NCBI RefSeq assembly: GCF_021341665.1
Contig: NZ_JAJTTH010000001.1
Location: forward strand, 124,001-188,000
DNA: 64,000 nt
Reading direction: 5' to 3'
Source of the DNA: Pseudomonas sp. Au-Pse12
GTDB lineage: Bacteria; Pseudomonadota; Gammaproteobacteria; Pseudomonadales; Pseudomonadaceae
How positions within the stretch are numbered: the stretch's first letter is position 1; each line of letters opens with the position of its first letter. Below the pieces are notes generated by a model, which made no database searches, was not told the DNA's origin, and was given only the letters and a program-made list of their open reading frames with translations. The translations under genes and the position numbers were made by a program. Positions 33,301 through 39,652 of this stretch are shown here, piece after piece.

Positions 33301-34026
33301 GAATTCAGAAGCGTCAAGGTCGGGCACGGCGACAATTTGATTGCTAGCGAGGGCTACGCCAGTCGCGTCACTGCGGGTGATGGCAGTAACCAGATCACTG
33401 GCGAGTTTGCCGCCATTACTGCGGGCGATGGCAATAACCGCATCGCAGGTGAGATCGACAACATCACGCTGGGGCATGGCGATAACCTGATTGCCGGCAA
33501 AGGCTATGCCAGGGCTGTCACCGTGGGTGACGGCAACAACCAGATCACTAGCGAGGCCCGAACTATCAACGTGGGGCATGGCAATAATCGTATTACCCAT
33601 ATGGGGCGGTCAGGGCCAAAGATCACCTTGGGGGACGGCAACAATATAGTTTCGGTGAATGGCAGCATGGCTCAGGTGCAAGTGGGGCGAGGCGCTAACG
33701 ATATCGAGTTCAACGGGCGGGTGGGGATGTTGCAGTTTACTCCCGACGTGACTCAAGACCGTTTGTGGTTCCAGCATCAGGGGCAACACTTGGGTATCTC
33801 GGTCATCGGCTCGTCACAACAGGTAACTCTGCGCAACTGGTACGCGGACACGCCGAGACGACCGACGAATATCGAGGCTGGTAATGGCCAGCGCCTGTTT
33901 GGTGACTATGTCGAGAATCTGGTCCAGGCCATGGCGGCCTTTGCACCGCCAGCGCCAGGAAGCACGACATTCGATACGGCTGTGCAGCAGGCCTTGCAAC
34001 CGGTACTTGCCGCCAACTGGCACTGA
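27373..34026 (+). CDS. Giant type I-secreted RTX exoprotein with Cys/His domain and subtilisin-like protease
   Basis: A 2217-residue protein without signal peptide, the expected substrate of the adjacent type I system. Order: 1-200, possible permuted papain-like domain with GHMWYVL (His39) and HSCVDFAY (Cys119); 317-480, FrpC-like segment (DPLLLDLTGQGVGM) with EF-hand-like loops near 410-443; 537-728, RTX repeats; 780-890, cadherin-like; 897-1237, S8 protease with His974 (SNHATMVAG), oxyanion Asn1075 (AAGGNS) and Ser1158 (GTSFAAP), but Glu930 (GQFEPGG) where the catalytic Asp is expected; 1255-1380, P domain; 1457-1725, further RTX; about 1735-1875, proline-rich linker; 1917-2113, twelve GDGNN/GHGNN repeats; the final 100 residues resemble RTX secretion ends. 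The first 300 bases are AT-rich, unlike the rest. Substrate and target are unknown. Confidence 0.88.
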   Translation: MSKQFSVTYKVAERGAEYVHSQDKGKYQAGDVQPSVAGHMWYVLSDGEVSSSYGFESKTGWVRDDGHKSLVDDVGFKETSYEVTIQLTKDQFHRLSEFSSKPDAHGFNTSIYNAFTHSCVDFAYASLEVIGFNNQGKEGNLVPRHNIESLNQLLFKHGANIIRNDLTRHKDYYDAKDARQCIWLEGAYPLQSPVEPSEGASTSNLINIDINTSPQPQQQIHGESKAQQDVANGYIQHSATHNIFALGGILSKTDFASTQMASLAAGGIRPGAMQLDPNARPNAYLSQFYEAPDSSKPDFSLRNAVTLNGLSAMTTFNTYVDPLLLDLTGQGVGMTDLQDGVLFDTDHSGTLKRTGWADRSTGILVIDDGSGQIKDVSQMFSEYYGGRQGVGGAAGEVRFKDSFAALASEDADGNGVIDQRDSIWSQLRVWVDGDHDGQSTAGELKTLAELGVTQINLRTESTDGEVRNGSKVLARGSFIINGMTREALAVDFIGDSVSSTLVNQGKGTQVTSTFDGITTTAYASHSSVGQTLDATALGVTNLYGGSGDDILVAAPTGSWLVGGGGSNTYRGSAGDDVFVISASDDVRNIHGNGGRDTAIVVGAQGVVLNMAQAGLTIAQGGAGNDLLVSGGASSAFIKGGSGDSTLIGGAGNDVLVGGSGRNTIIGGTGKAVIYAGPQGDTIHASEGGSLIYAGGGADRIYGGDGDDVIEVGNGNAQIDGGGGINLVTLHGTHGDYLITRTGDGYQVADKVAGRDGTVTLKNIQKLNFSDISAVDLQTPNAMPVADTLTHNLQGQVFDRTQPHLIAAASLLANDQVLNSQGALRIAQVGDAIGGTVSLTAQGDVLFTPDRHYSGLLSFKYGVVDAAGNASALVVDLNSGESAPMRATVTLLTPEVPLDPLAAQQWYLSDSYILPVWKDYTGKGVRIGQFEPGGQFSTAPEIFDIAHSDLASNVDRAWLQTQRDNGTLPGLVSNHATMVAGVMVAANNGSGAVGVAYDATLGGHYLANDGADLSGLGNMVNYDVANNSWGFEHDFVLSNLQQGQINTASALLLNAQYAAHNGRGGLGTVIVAAGGNSRANGGSAQGSLTNSNRYSIQVGAINAQSDLSTLQIGLAPFSNPGASLLVSAPGSNVVSTSHMLKTERGSTFGNDYTSMQGTSFAAPIVSGVVALMLQANPNLGYRDVQKILALSARGVIDPSTQWRDNGVRSWNGGGMHASDDYGFGQVDARAAVRLAESWMSRSTGENEEVLSASSGVLGKTLEAGRQLESSITMSAGVNVEHVEVDFDAQVGRLGDLSLKLISPDGTQSILLDRPGKTPQGSPGASASDAGSTHSGNFKYTFMTTHSFGERSSGKWTLQVSDVVSGLPVTINSWSLRLYGSKSSADDIYFYTDEYSNVSGKADRGVLDDALNGTVGGRNTLNAAAVSKDTSVNLLTGVASIGGTALQVRSPSTIHNILTGDGDDTLIAGPGNALLDGGRGNNLLVGGAGKDVFVVHRREAGRDVVSHFEAQRGEVINLVGFVGKQFKDLILVQQGADVRVELGNDQRIVLKNQNCNSLGAQHFQFQDTFTAPAAYVDSYASHEPIQENLGTVILNGGGNQVRLSSNAQGQMVFSLGGKVYSRDSAASDVFIVAAQPGAKNYGNALRGFRHGIDKIDLRQIGVSDYSQLSITKQQRGMINGIAQIHGVNLAINLAAATQLSINLLYLDALEVAQIGAGDFIFAEKGAVGDAVFAAVIRPQAETPVLVTPQVLPHSVVPTIEPIMVPEVTIPLSEHKTTEQILAEREQKSGESQARPPISVPEMGGAKPGLIGEEEVRYQPVKPVQVQPIVVPDAPVVEMTQPGLEPHERETPPVISWEPLQPDRWSTELDRPQTPASGEWAAANDDVIESLIIDDFGRIVTLDDKSRKIEVEAFAVTVIAGNGDNHVTVNSSMTDVVLGDGNNLIAGKADTITLGHGNNRITGEPRTIQAGDGNNQITGEFRSVKVGHGDNLIASEGYASRVTAGDGSNQITGEFAAITAGDGNNRIAGEIDNITLGHGDNLIAGKGYARAVTVGDGNNQITSEARTINVGHGNNRITHMGRSGPKITLGDGNNIVSVNGSMAQVQVGRGANDIEFNGRVGMLQFTPDVTQDRLWFQHQGQHLGISVIGSSQQVTLRNWYADTPRRPTNIEAGNGQRLFGDYVENLVQAMAAFAPPAPGSTTFDTAVQQALQPVLAANWH
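33121..33711 (+). repeat. Twelve tandem GDGNN/GHGNN coding repeats
   Basis: Within the exoprotein, twelve units of 16-19 residues each start with G-x-G-x-N (GNGDN, GDGNN, GHGNN, GDGNN, GHGDN, GDGSN, GDGNN, GHGDN, GDGNN, GHGNN, GDGNN, GRGAN) followed by an I-T/A-G-E strand. GDG and GHG starts often alternate. They resemble RTX nonapeptides in the turn but are twice as long, so they probably form a beta-solenoid that may bind calcium. Confidence 0.8.
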
Positions 34027-34048
34027 CACCAGGTTTTATCCTGAGCGG

Positions 34049-34077
34049 ACCCGCGATCTTGATCGCGGGTTTTTTTT
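34049..34077 (+). terminator. Strong Rho-independent terminator of the exoprotein gene
   Basis: ACCCGCGATC (34049-34058) and GATCGCGGGT (34061-34070) form a perfect ten-base stem with a two-base loop, followed by eight T. It lies 23 bases after the exoprotein stop and closes the secretion island transcript. Confidence 0.93.
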
Positions 34078-34197
34078 GCCTTGCCGGGCACTCGCCTGTC
34101 CGATCGGGGCCTTTGCTCGCCAGCCAGCTCCCATGGCTAACCCGGCCGCCAGAAATGGTTTTTCTGCACGGCGATGATTGACGCGGCAAGAGCGCAT

Positions 34198-34229
34198 CCC
34201 TATTCTTTGTTGACCAACAAAGAATAGGG
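34198..34229. promoter_or_regulatory. Perfect 32-bp inverted repeat abutting the ribosome binding site
   Basis: CCCTATTCTTTGTTG (34198-34212) and its exact complement (34215-34229) are separated by AC only. The right arm ends in AGGG, which is the first part of the AGGGAG ribosome binding site (34226-34231) of the gene starting at 34239. As DNA it is an operator-like palindrome; as RNA it is a hairpin that would hide the ribosome binding site. Confidence 0.75.
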
Positions 34230-34238
34230 AGCAATTCG

Positions 34239-35294
34239 ATGAAAACCCTCAAGGGCCCCAGCCTGCACCTGGCGCAATTCAGTGCCGACAACGCGCCATT
34301 CAACAGCCTGCCGGCGATGGCCCAATGGGCCGCCGACCTGGGTTTCAAGGCGCTGCAGATTCCCGCCTGGGATGCGCGTTTGTTCGATGTCGCCACGGCG
34401 GCCGAGAGCCAGGACTATTGCGATGAACTCAAGGGCCAACTGGCGCAGAAGGGCCTGCAGATCAGCGAGCTGACCAGCCATATCTTCGGCCAGCTGGTGG
34501 CGGTGCACCCGGCCTACGACGCGATGTGCGACAACTTCGCCCCCGAGGCGCTGCGGGGCAAGCCTCACGCCAGAACCGAATGGGCGATAGCGCAGATGAA
34601 GCTTGCGGCCAGGGCTTCGCGGCACCTGGGGCTGAGTGAGCTGGGCACCTTTTCCGGGTCCCTGGCCTGGCCCTACCTGTTTCCCTTTCCGCAGCGCCCC
34701 GAAGGCCTGATCGAGACGGCGTTCGAGGAACTGGCGCGCCGCTGGCGGCCGATCCTCGATGAGTGCGACGAGCAGGGGGTCAACCTGTGCTACGAAATCC
34801 ACCCCAGCGAGGACCTGCACGACGGCACCAGTTTCGAGCGCTTCTATGAATTGGTGGACCGTCACCCACGCTGCAACATCCTCTTCGACCCCAGCCATTT
34901 CGTGCTGCAACAGCTCGACTACCTGAGCTACCTGGACATCTACCACGAGCGCATCCGCATGTTTCACGTCAAGGATGCCGAGTTCAATCCCACGGGGCGC
35001 CAGGGCATCTACGGCGGCTACAGCTCCTGGGTCGAGCGCGCCGGGCGCTTCCGTTCCCTGGGCGACGGCCAGGTGGATTTCAAGGGGATCTTTTCCAAGC
35101 TGGCGCAATACGACTACCCGGGCTGGGCGACCCTGGAATGGGAGTGCTGCCTCAAGGACCAGGAAGACGGCGCCCGGGAAGGCGTGGCGTTCATCAACCG
35201 CCACATGATCCAGGTCACCGAGCGGATCTTCGACGACTTCGCCGGTGCACAGATCGACCGCCAACAGATCAACACCATGCTCGGCATGGCCTGA
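34239..35294 (+). CDS. Sugar-phosphate isomerase/epimerase-like TIM-barrel protein
   Basis: A 351-residue member of the xylose isomerase-like TIM-barrel superfamily (IolE/AP endonuclease 2 fold). Metal-ligand motifs are visible: CYEIHPSEDLHDG near 187-199 (Glu and His), ILFDPSHFVLQ near 214-224 (Asp and His), FHVKDAEF near 242-249 (His, Lys, Asp) and LEWECC near 298-303 (Glu). Such enzymes isomerise or epimerise sugars or inosose derivatives with a divalent metal. It starts at 34239, eight bases after AGGGAG, and is followed after 21 bases by an alpha/beta hydrolase gene, probably in one transcript. The perfect inverted repeat upstream is its likely control site. Natural substrate unknown. 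Confidence 0.85.
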   Translation: MKTLKGPSLHLAQFSADNAPFNSLPAMAQWAADLGFKALQIPAWDARLFDVATAAESQDYCDELKGQLAQKGLQISELTSHIFGQLVAVHPAYDAMCDNFAPEALRGKPHARTEWAIAQMKLAARASRHLGLSELGTFSGSLAWPYLFPFPQRPEGLIETAFEELARRWRPILDECDEQGVNLCYEIHPSEDLHDGTSFERFYELVDRHPRCNILFDPSHFVLQQLDYLSYLDIYHERIRMFHVKDAEFNPTGRQGIYGGYSSWVERAGRFRSLGDGQVDFKGIFSKLAQYDYPGWATLEWECCLKDQEDGAREGVAFINRHMIQVTERIFDDFAGAQIDRQQINTMLGMA

Positions 35295-35315
35295 ACCCCT
35301 CATCGAGAACACCCC

Positions 35316-36203
35316 ATGAATGCTTTGACTGACAACACCCAGGCCGACACCGACGGCCTGACCCATCGCTATGTGCGCATCGATGGTCAGCGCGTCCACT
35401 GCGTCAGCGCCGGCAGTGGCCGCTCAGTGCTGCTGATTCCCGGCTGGCCGCAGACCTGGTACGCCTGGCGCGGGGTGATCCGGGCCCTGGCGGCCCAGGG
35501 CTTCCAGGCGATCGCCGTGGACCCGCCGGGCAGCGGCCAGTCCGACCGCCCGGAGCAGGGCTACGACACCGGTCATGTGGCCGAGGTGCTGCACCAGGTG
35601 ATGCTGCAACTGGGCTTTGCCCGTTACAGCGTGGTCGGCCATGACGTCGGCATGTGGATCGCCTACGCCCTGGCCAGCGACCGGCCGCAGGCGGTGGAGC
35701 GCCTGGCGCTGACCGAGGCGGTGATCCCTGGTCTGGCGGAGGCGCCGCCGATTTTCGTGGCGCCGGAGCAGAACATCTTCCTCTGGCACTTCATGTTCAA
35801 CCAGTTGCGGGACTTGCCCGAAGCGCTGATCGCCGGGCGCGAACGGGCCTACCTGAGCTACATCTTCGACCACTGGTCCCATCGCCGCGAAGCGGTGGCC
35901 GCCGAGGTCTACATCGACGCCTATGCGGCGCCGGGCGGGCTGCGGGCGGGCTTCGCCTACTACCGGGCGATTCCCGAGACGGTGCGCCAGAACCGCCTGC
36001 GGGCCCAGCGGCCACTGGCGATGCCGGTGCTGGCGATCGGCGCCGAACACGCCACCAACGATGCGCCGCTGCTGACCCTGCAAGGCCATGCCAGCGACCT
36101 GCGCGGCGCCATAGTGCCGGACTGCGGGCACTTCATCATGGAAGAGGCGCCTGAGGAGTTTCTCGCGCTGTTGCTGCCGTTTCTGCAGGAGGGCCGTGAC
36201 TGA
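35316..36203 (+). CDS. Alpha/beta hydrolase (epoxide hydrolase/dehalogenase-like)
   Basis: A 295-residue alpha/beta hydrolase. The nucleophile elbow is VVGHDVGMW with Asp110 as nucleophile, the variant used by epoxide hydrolases and haloalkane dehalogenases rather than serine esterases. The oxyanion loop reads IPGWPQTWYAW (41-51), with Gly where epoxide hydrolases usually have His, and the catalytic His is in CGHFIMEEAPEEF near the C-terminus. No signal peptide, so cytoplasmic. It follows the isomerase-like gene by 21 bases and probably shares its promoter. The real substrate is not predictable; a detoxification or catabolic step on an ester, epoxide or halide is possible. Confidence 0.85.
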   Translation: MNALTDNTQADTDGLTHRYVRIDGQRVHCVSAGSGRSVLLIPGWPQTWYAWRGVIRALAAQGFQAIAVDPPGSGQSDRPEQGYDTGHVAEVLHQVMLQLGFARYSVVGHDVGMWIAYALASDRPQAVERLALTEAVIPGLAEAPPIFVAPEQNIFLWHFMFNQLRDLPEALIAGRERAYLSYIFDHWSHRREAVAAEVYIDAYAAPGGLRAGFAYYRAIPETVRQNRLRAQRPLAMPVLAIGAEHATNDAPLLTLQGHASDLRGAIVPDCGHFIMEEAPEEFLALLLPFLQEGRD

Positions 36204-36347
36204 GGCACGGCGCAGGCCAGGCCGCGGGCACGGAAAATGGCCGCGGCCGGCACAAATCTAATATCATTTCGTCCCGGCGCGCTGCGCCAACCGGCTGTTC
36301 GGCCTGCGCCGAACGCCTTCCTTGTCCAGACGAGATACCCGACCCCC

Positions 36348-36947
36348 ATGGCTGGAAGACCCCGCGAATTCGACCGCCACCAGGCGCTGCGCCAGGCGCT
36401 CGAACTGTTCTGGCGCCGTGGTTTCGAAACCACCTCCATGGCCGACCTGGTGGTGGCCCTGGGCATTGCTTCGGCACGCATCTATGCCGCCTTCGGTTCC
36501 AAGGAGGCGCTGTTTCGCGAGGCCATCGAGCTGTACGAAAGCCAGGAAGGCGGCTTCGCCGACCTGGCCCTGCAGGAACCCAACGCCTACCTCGCCATCG
36601 AGCGCATGCTGCAGGACGCGGTGGCGCTCTACACCCGGCTGGGCGGTCCCCACGGCTGCATGGTGGTGGCCTCCGCGGTGAACTGCTCAAGCGACAACGA
36701 CAGCGTGCGCGAATGGCTGGCCGAGCATCGCCGGGCGCGCACCGCGAGCATCATCCAGCGCCTGGAAGCGGCGGTGCAGGCGGGTGAATTGCCCCGCCAC
36801 GCCGATGCAACTTCCTTGGGGGATTATTACTCTACGGTGCTCCACGGGCTCTCGGTGCAGGCCCGCGACGGGGTCAGCGCGGCGCGCTTGCTGCAGGGCG
36901 TGGCGCTGGCCATGCAGGTCTTTCCGGGCGGCGTCCAAGGGCGCTGA
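36348..36947 (+). CDS. TetR-family transcriptional regulator
   Basis: A 199-residue TetR-type repressor. The N-terminal DNA-binding domain is clear: GRPREFDRHQALRQALELFW (3-22), then GFETTSMADLVVALGIASAR and IYAAFGSKEALFREAIELY, the recognition-helix and helix-4 pattern. The C-terminal part is a helical ligand-binding domain of normal size (related to AcrR/YezE-like regulators). ATG 36348 fits the family start. It ends at a strong terminator (36989-37031). The following SotB-like exporter starts 133 bases later on the same strand and is the likeliest target along with the hydrolase genes; the ligand is unknown. Confidence 0.88.
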   Translation: MAGRPREFDRHQALRQALELFWRRGFETTSMADLVVALGIASARIYAAFGSKEALFREAIELYESQEGGFADLALQEPNAYLAIERMLQDAVALYTRLGGPHGCMVVASAVNCSSDNDSVREWLAEHRRARTASIIQRLEAAVQAGELPRHADATSLGDYYSTVLHGLSVQARDGVSAARLLQGVALAMQVFPGGVQGR

Positions 36948-36988
36948 GGCGGCGCCCGGCAGTGGTCCGGGCAACTGGCTGGGTTCCG

Positions 36989-37031
36989 CAACCCGGGGGC
37001 CTGGAAGGCTGGCCCGGGTTGTGCATTTTTT
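36989..37031 (+). terminator. Rho-independent terminator after the TetR gene
   Basis: CAACCCGGG (36989-36997) pairs with CCCGGGTTG (37013-37021), and six T follow at 37026-37031. It lies 42 bases beyond the TetR stop, separating it from the downstream exporter gene. Confidence 0.75.
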
Positions 37032-37079
37032 ATCGGGTCCTGGACCTGTTCCATCATCGAAAGAGTACGACGCCCCCCC

Positions 37080-38258
37080 ATGAGTGATTCCGCGGCGACA
37101 CCTCAAGGCAACTGGCAGCCGGTCATCGCACTGGCGCTGGCGGCCTTTGTCTTCAACACCACCGAGTTCGTGCCGGTGGGCCTGCTCAGCGCCATTGGCG
37201 CCAGCTTCGACCTGCCCACCGAGCGGGTCGGGCTGATGCTGACCATCTACGCCTGGATCGTCTCCCTGACCTCGCTGCCGGTGATGCTGCTGACCCGCAA
37301 CGTCGAGCGGCGCACGTTGCTCACGGTGCTGTTCGGGCTATTCATCGTCAGCCATGTGTTCTCCAGCCTGGCCAGCAACTTCGGCCTGCTGATGCTCAGT
37401 CGCATCGGCGTGGCCCTGGCCCATGCCCTGTTCTGGTCCATCACCGCATCGCTGGCGGTGCGCCTGGCGCCTGCGGGCAAGCAGGTGCAGGCCCTGGGCC
37501 TGCTGGCCACCGGCACCTCGCTGGCCATGGTCCTGGGCATTCCCCTGGGGCGCTTGCTGGGCGAAGCCCTGGGCTGGCGCACCACCTTTGGCGTGATCGC
37601 GGCCATGGCCGGCTTGCTGGTGCTGTGGCTGATGCGCACCTTGCCGCTGCTGCCCAGCCAGAATTCCGGTTCCCTGCGCAGCCTGCCGCTGCTGTTCAAG
37701 CGCCCGGCGCTGGTGGCGATCTACGTGCTGACGGCGCTGGTGGTGACGGCGCAGTTCACCGCCTACAGCTACATCGAGCCCTTTATCAAGGTGGCGGCGG
37801 GCCTGGGCGGCGAGGTGGTGACCCTGGTGCTGCTGGTGTTCGGCGGCGCCGGCATCATCGGCTCGCTGCTGTTCAGCGTCCTGCACCGCCACAGCCCGCA
37901 GGGCTTCTTGCTGACCGCGGTGCTGTTGCTGGCGCTGTGCCTGAGCCTGCTGTTGCCGCTCAATGGCCACGTCTGGTCGCTGGTGGCGCTGAGCGTGGTC
38001 TGGGGCATGGCGATCATGGGCTTTGGCCTGGCCCTGCAATCCAAGGTGCTGGTGCTGGCGCCGGATGCCACCGACGTGGCGATGGCGATGTTCTCCGGGA
38101 TCTACAACATCGGCATCGGCGGTGGCGCGCTGCTGGGCAGTTGGGTCGGCGGGCAGTTGGGGTTTGCCTATGTCGGCCTGGCGGGCGGCGCCTTGGCGAG
38201 CCTGGCCTTGCTGCTGTACAGCCTGGCCCTGCGGCGCATGGCCCGTCCCAGCGTGTAG
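37080..38258 (+). CDS. SotB-like MFS sugar/drug efflux transporter
   Basis: A 392-residue major facilitator with about twelve spans and no long central loop. The first span region, [21 protein letters not shown] (a 21-residue stretch, residues 19-39), carries the TEF-PVGLL pattern typical of the DHA1 arabinose efflux (SotB/YdeA-like) group. It exports sugars or drugs by proton antiport across the inner membrane. Its TAG stop lies inside a REP element (TGTAGCCGCTGCCG from 38254), so the repeat has inserted at, or formed, the end of the gene. The TetR gene just upstream may control it. Substrate not predictable. Confidence 0.87.
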   Translation: MSDSAATPQGNWQPVIALALAAFVFNTTEFVPVGLLSAIGASFDLPTERVGLMLTIYAWIVSLTSLPVMLLTRNVERRTLLTVLFGLFIVSHVFSSLASNFGLLMLSRIGVALAHALFWSITASLAVRLAPAGKQVQALGLLATGTSLAMVLGIPLGRLLGEALGWRTTFGVIAAMAGLLVLWLMRTLPLLPSQNSGSLRSLPLLFKRPALVAIYVLTALVVTAQFTAYSYIEPFIKVAAGLGGEVVTLVLLVFGGAGIIGSLLFSVLHRHSPQGFLLTAVLLLALCLSLLLPLNGHVWSLVALSVVWGMAIMGFGLALQSKVLVLAPDATDVAMAMFSGIYNIGIGGGALLGSWVGGQLGFAYVGLAGGALASLALLLYSLALRRMARPSV

Positions 38259-38392
38259 CCGCTGCCGCAGGCTGCGAACGGCTCCGTAGGAGACGCGGCA
38301 GCCTTGAAGGCGCCGGAGGTTCGGCGGTCGATCGCCAGGCAAGGTCCTGCGGACCTTCGCGCAGCCTCGCCAGAGGCTCGGCAGCGGCTACA
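38254..38392. repeat. REP doublet (REPIN) overlapping a stop codon
   Basis: TGTAGCCGCTGCCG plus CAGGCTGCG (38254-38276) faces an inverted copy ending GGCAGCGGCTACA (38360-38392). Inside lies another hairpin, AAGGTCC (38341-38347) with GGACCTT (38351-38357). This is a different REP family from the one at 12404. It lies between the convergent SotB-like and fetF genes and contains the stop codon of the former. Confidence 0.8.
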
Positions 38393-38434
38393 GTGCGCAG
38401 GGTTTCGGGAACGCGCGTCGTCCGCCTGCCAGGG

Positions 38435-39649
38435 TTAGCGGCGTTGGGCGTCGGGCCAGCAGGCCACCAGCACCAGCAGCAGCGCCGCCAGCAGGTAGGG
38501 CAGGCGCGGTTCCAGCCCGTAGATCAGGGTCCCGGCCAGGGGCCCGACCACCACCCCCAGGCCCTGGGCCGCGCCGACGGAACCGGCGGTGGCGCCTTGT
38601 TCGGCGGTGTCCACCGCGTTGCTGGCCAGGGCGGCGAACGAGGGGAAGATCCAGCCCATGCCGGCGGCCGAAACGAAAAACCCCAGCCACAGCACCCAGG
38701 CGTGGGCCGCGACAATGCTCGCGGCAAAGCCCAGCGCCGCGACCAGGGCGCCGATGCGGATCATCCGCAGCGGCGGCCATTCCAGTTGGCGCACCAGCAG
38801 TTGCGAGGCGATCAGCGCCACCCCGACCAGGGTCAGGGCGATGCCGGCGGTCTGCGCCGCGTGCGCCGGGTCCATGCCCAGGCGGTCGAGGGCGAAGAAG
38901 CCGACGGTGATCTGCGCCATGGCCACGCACAGCATGGCGACGAACGCCACCACCAGCGGCCGGCGCAGGCGCGGGTCGTCCAGGCTCACCGATTTGGGCG
39001 GCTGCTTGAGGTGCAACTCCTGGCGCGGCAGCCGTGCCTTGAGGAAGGCGAAGCCCAGCAGCGGCAGCACGGCCATCACGTAGAACGGCAGGCTCAGGCT
39101 GTGGCGCGCCAGCAGCGCGGCAATCGCCGGGCCCAGCACCAGGGCGCAGGCGTTGGCCGCCCCCAGGGACGCCATGGCCCGGGCCCGGTGCTCGGGCTCG
39201 ATGTTGTCGGCGATCAGCGCGTAGCCGCCCACCGGGATCGCGGCATAGAACACCCCGATCAGGCCCCGTCCCAGCAGCAGCCCGGCAAACGCCAGCAGCG
39301 CCGAGGGCAGGGCGTGCAGCGCCACGTCGATGAACAGGCTGAGGGCGGCAAAGGCCAGAGTGAAGCCACCGGTGCCCAGCAGCAGGATGCGCCGCCGGCC
39401 GAGGCGGTCGCTGGCTCGGCCCCAGGGCCGGGCCAGGAGCATCCAGATCACCCCGGAAACGGTCACCGCCATGCCCGCCTGCCAGGTGGCCAGGCCGAGA
39501 ATCCGGGCGATCGGACCGATCAGCGAGACAAAGGCCATCATCGCCATGGTGCAGGCCAGGTTGGCCACCAGCAGGGGCCGCAGGTCGAAGGCGGGCGTGG
39601 CGTGGGGCGTTGACAGGGTGTCGAGGGGCAGCGGTTGTGTGTCGCTCAT
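38435..39649 (-). CDS. fetF: MFS transporter of the enantio-pyochelin uptake operon
   Basis: A 404-residue major facilitator with about twelve spans. WGRASDRLGRRRILLLG (near residue 76) is the conserved loop 2-3 motif. It is the last gene of the minus-strand fetABCDEF operon and lies three bases after fetE, so it is certainly cotranscribed with the ferric-siderophore uptake genes. Siderophore operons often carry an MFS protein that either exports the siderophore or carries it across the inner membrane; sequence alone does not decide between these. Start ATG 39649 lies just after a GGGAT sequence in the fetE end. The symbol follows the described order in P. protegens. Confidence 0.82.
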   Translation of the reverse strand: MSDTQPLPLDTLSTPHATPAFDLRPLLVANLACTMAMMAFVSLIGPIARILGLATWQAGMAVTVSGVIWMLLARPWGRASDRLGRRRILLLGTGGFTLAFAALSLFIDVALHALPSALLAFAGLLLGRGLIGVFYAAIPVGGYALIADNIEPEHRARAMASLGAANACALVLGPAIAALLARHSLSLPFYVMAVLPLLGFAFLKARLPRQELHLKQPPKSVSLDDPRLRRPLVVAFVAMLCVAMAQITVGFFALDRLGMDPAHAAQTAGIALTLVGVALIASQLLVRQLEWPPLRMIRIGALVAALGFAASIVAAHAWVLWLGFFVSAAGMGWIFPSFAALASNAVDTAEQGATAGSVGAAQGLGVVVGPLAGTLIYGLEPRLPYLLAALLLVLVACWPDAQRR

Positions 39650-39652
39650 GAG

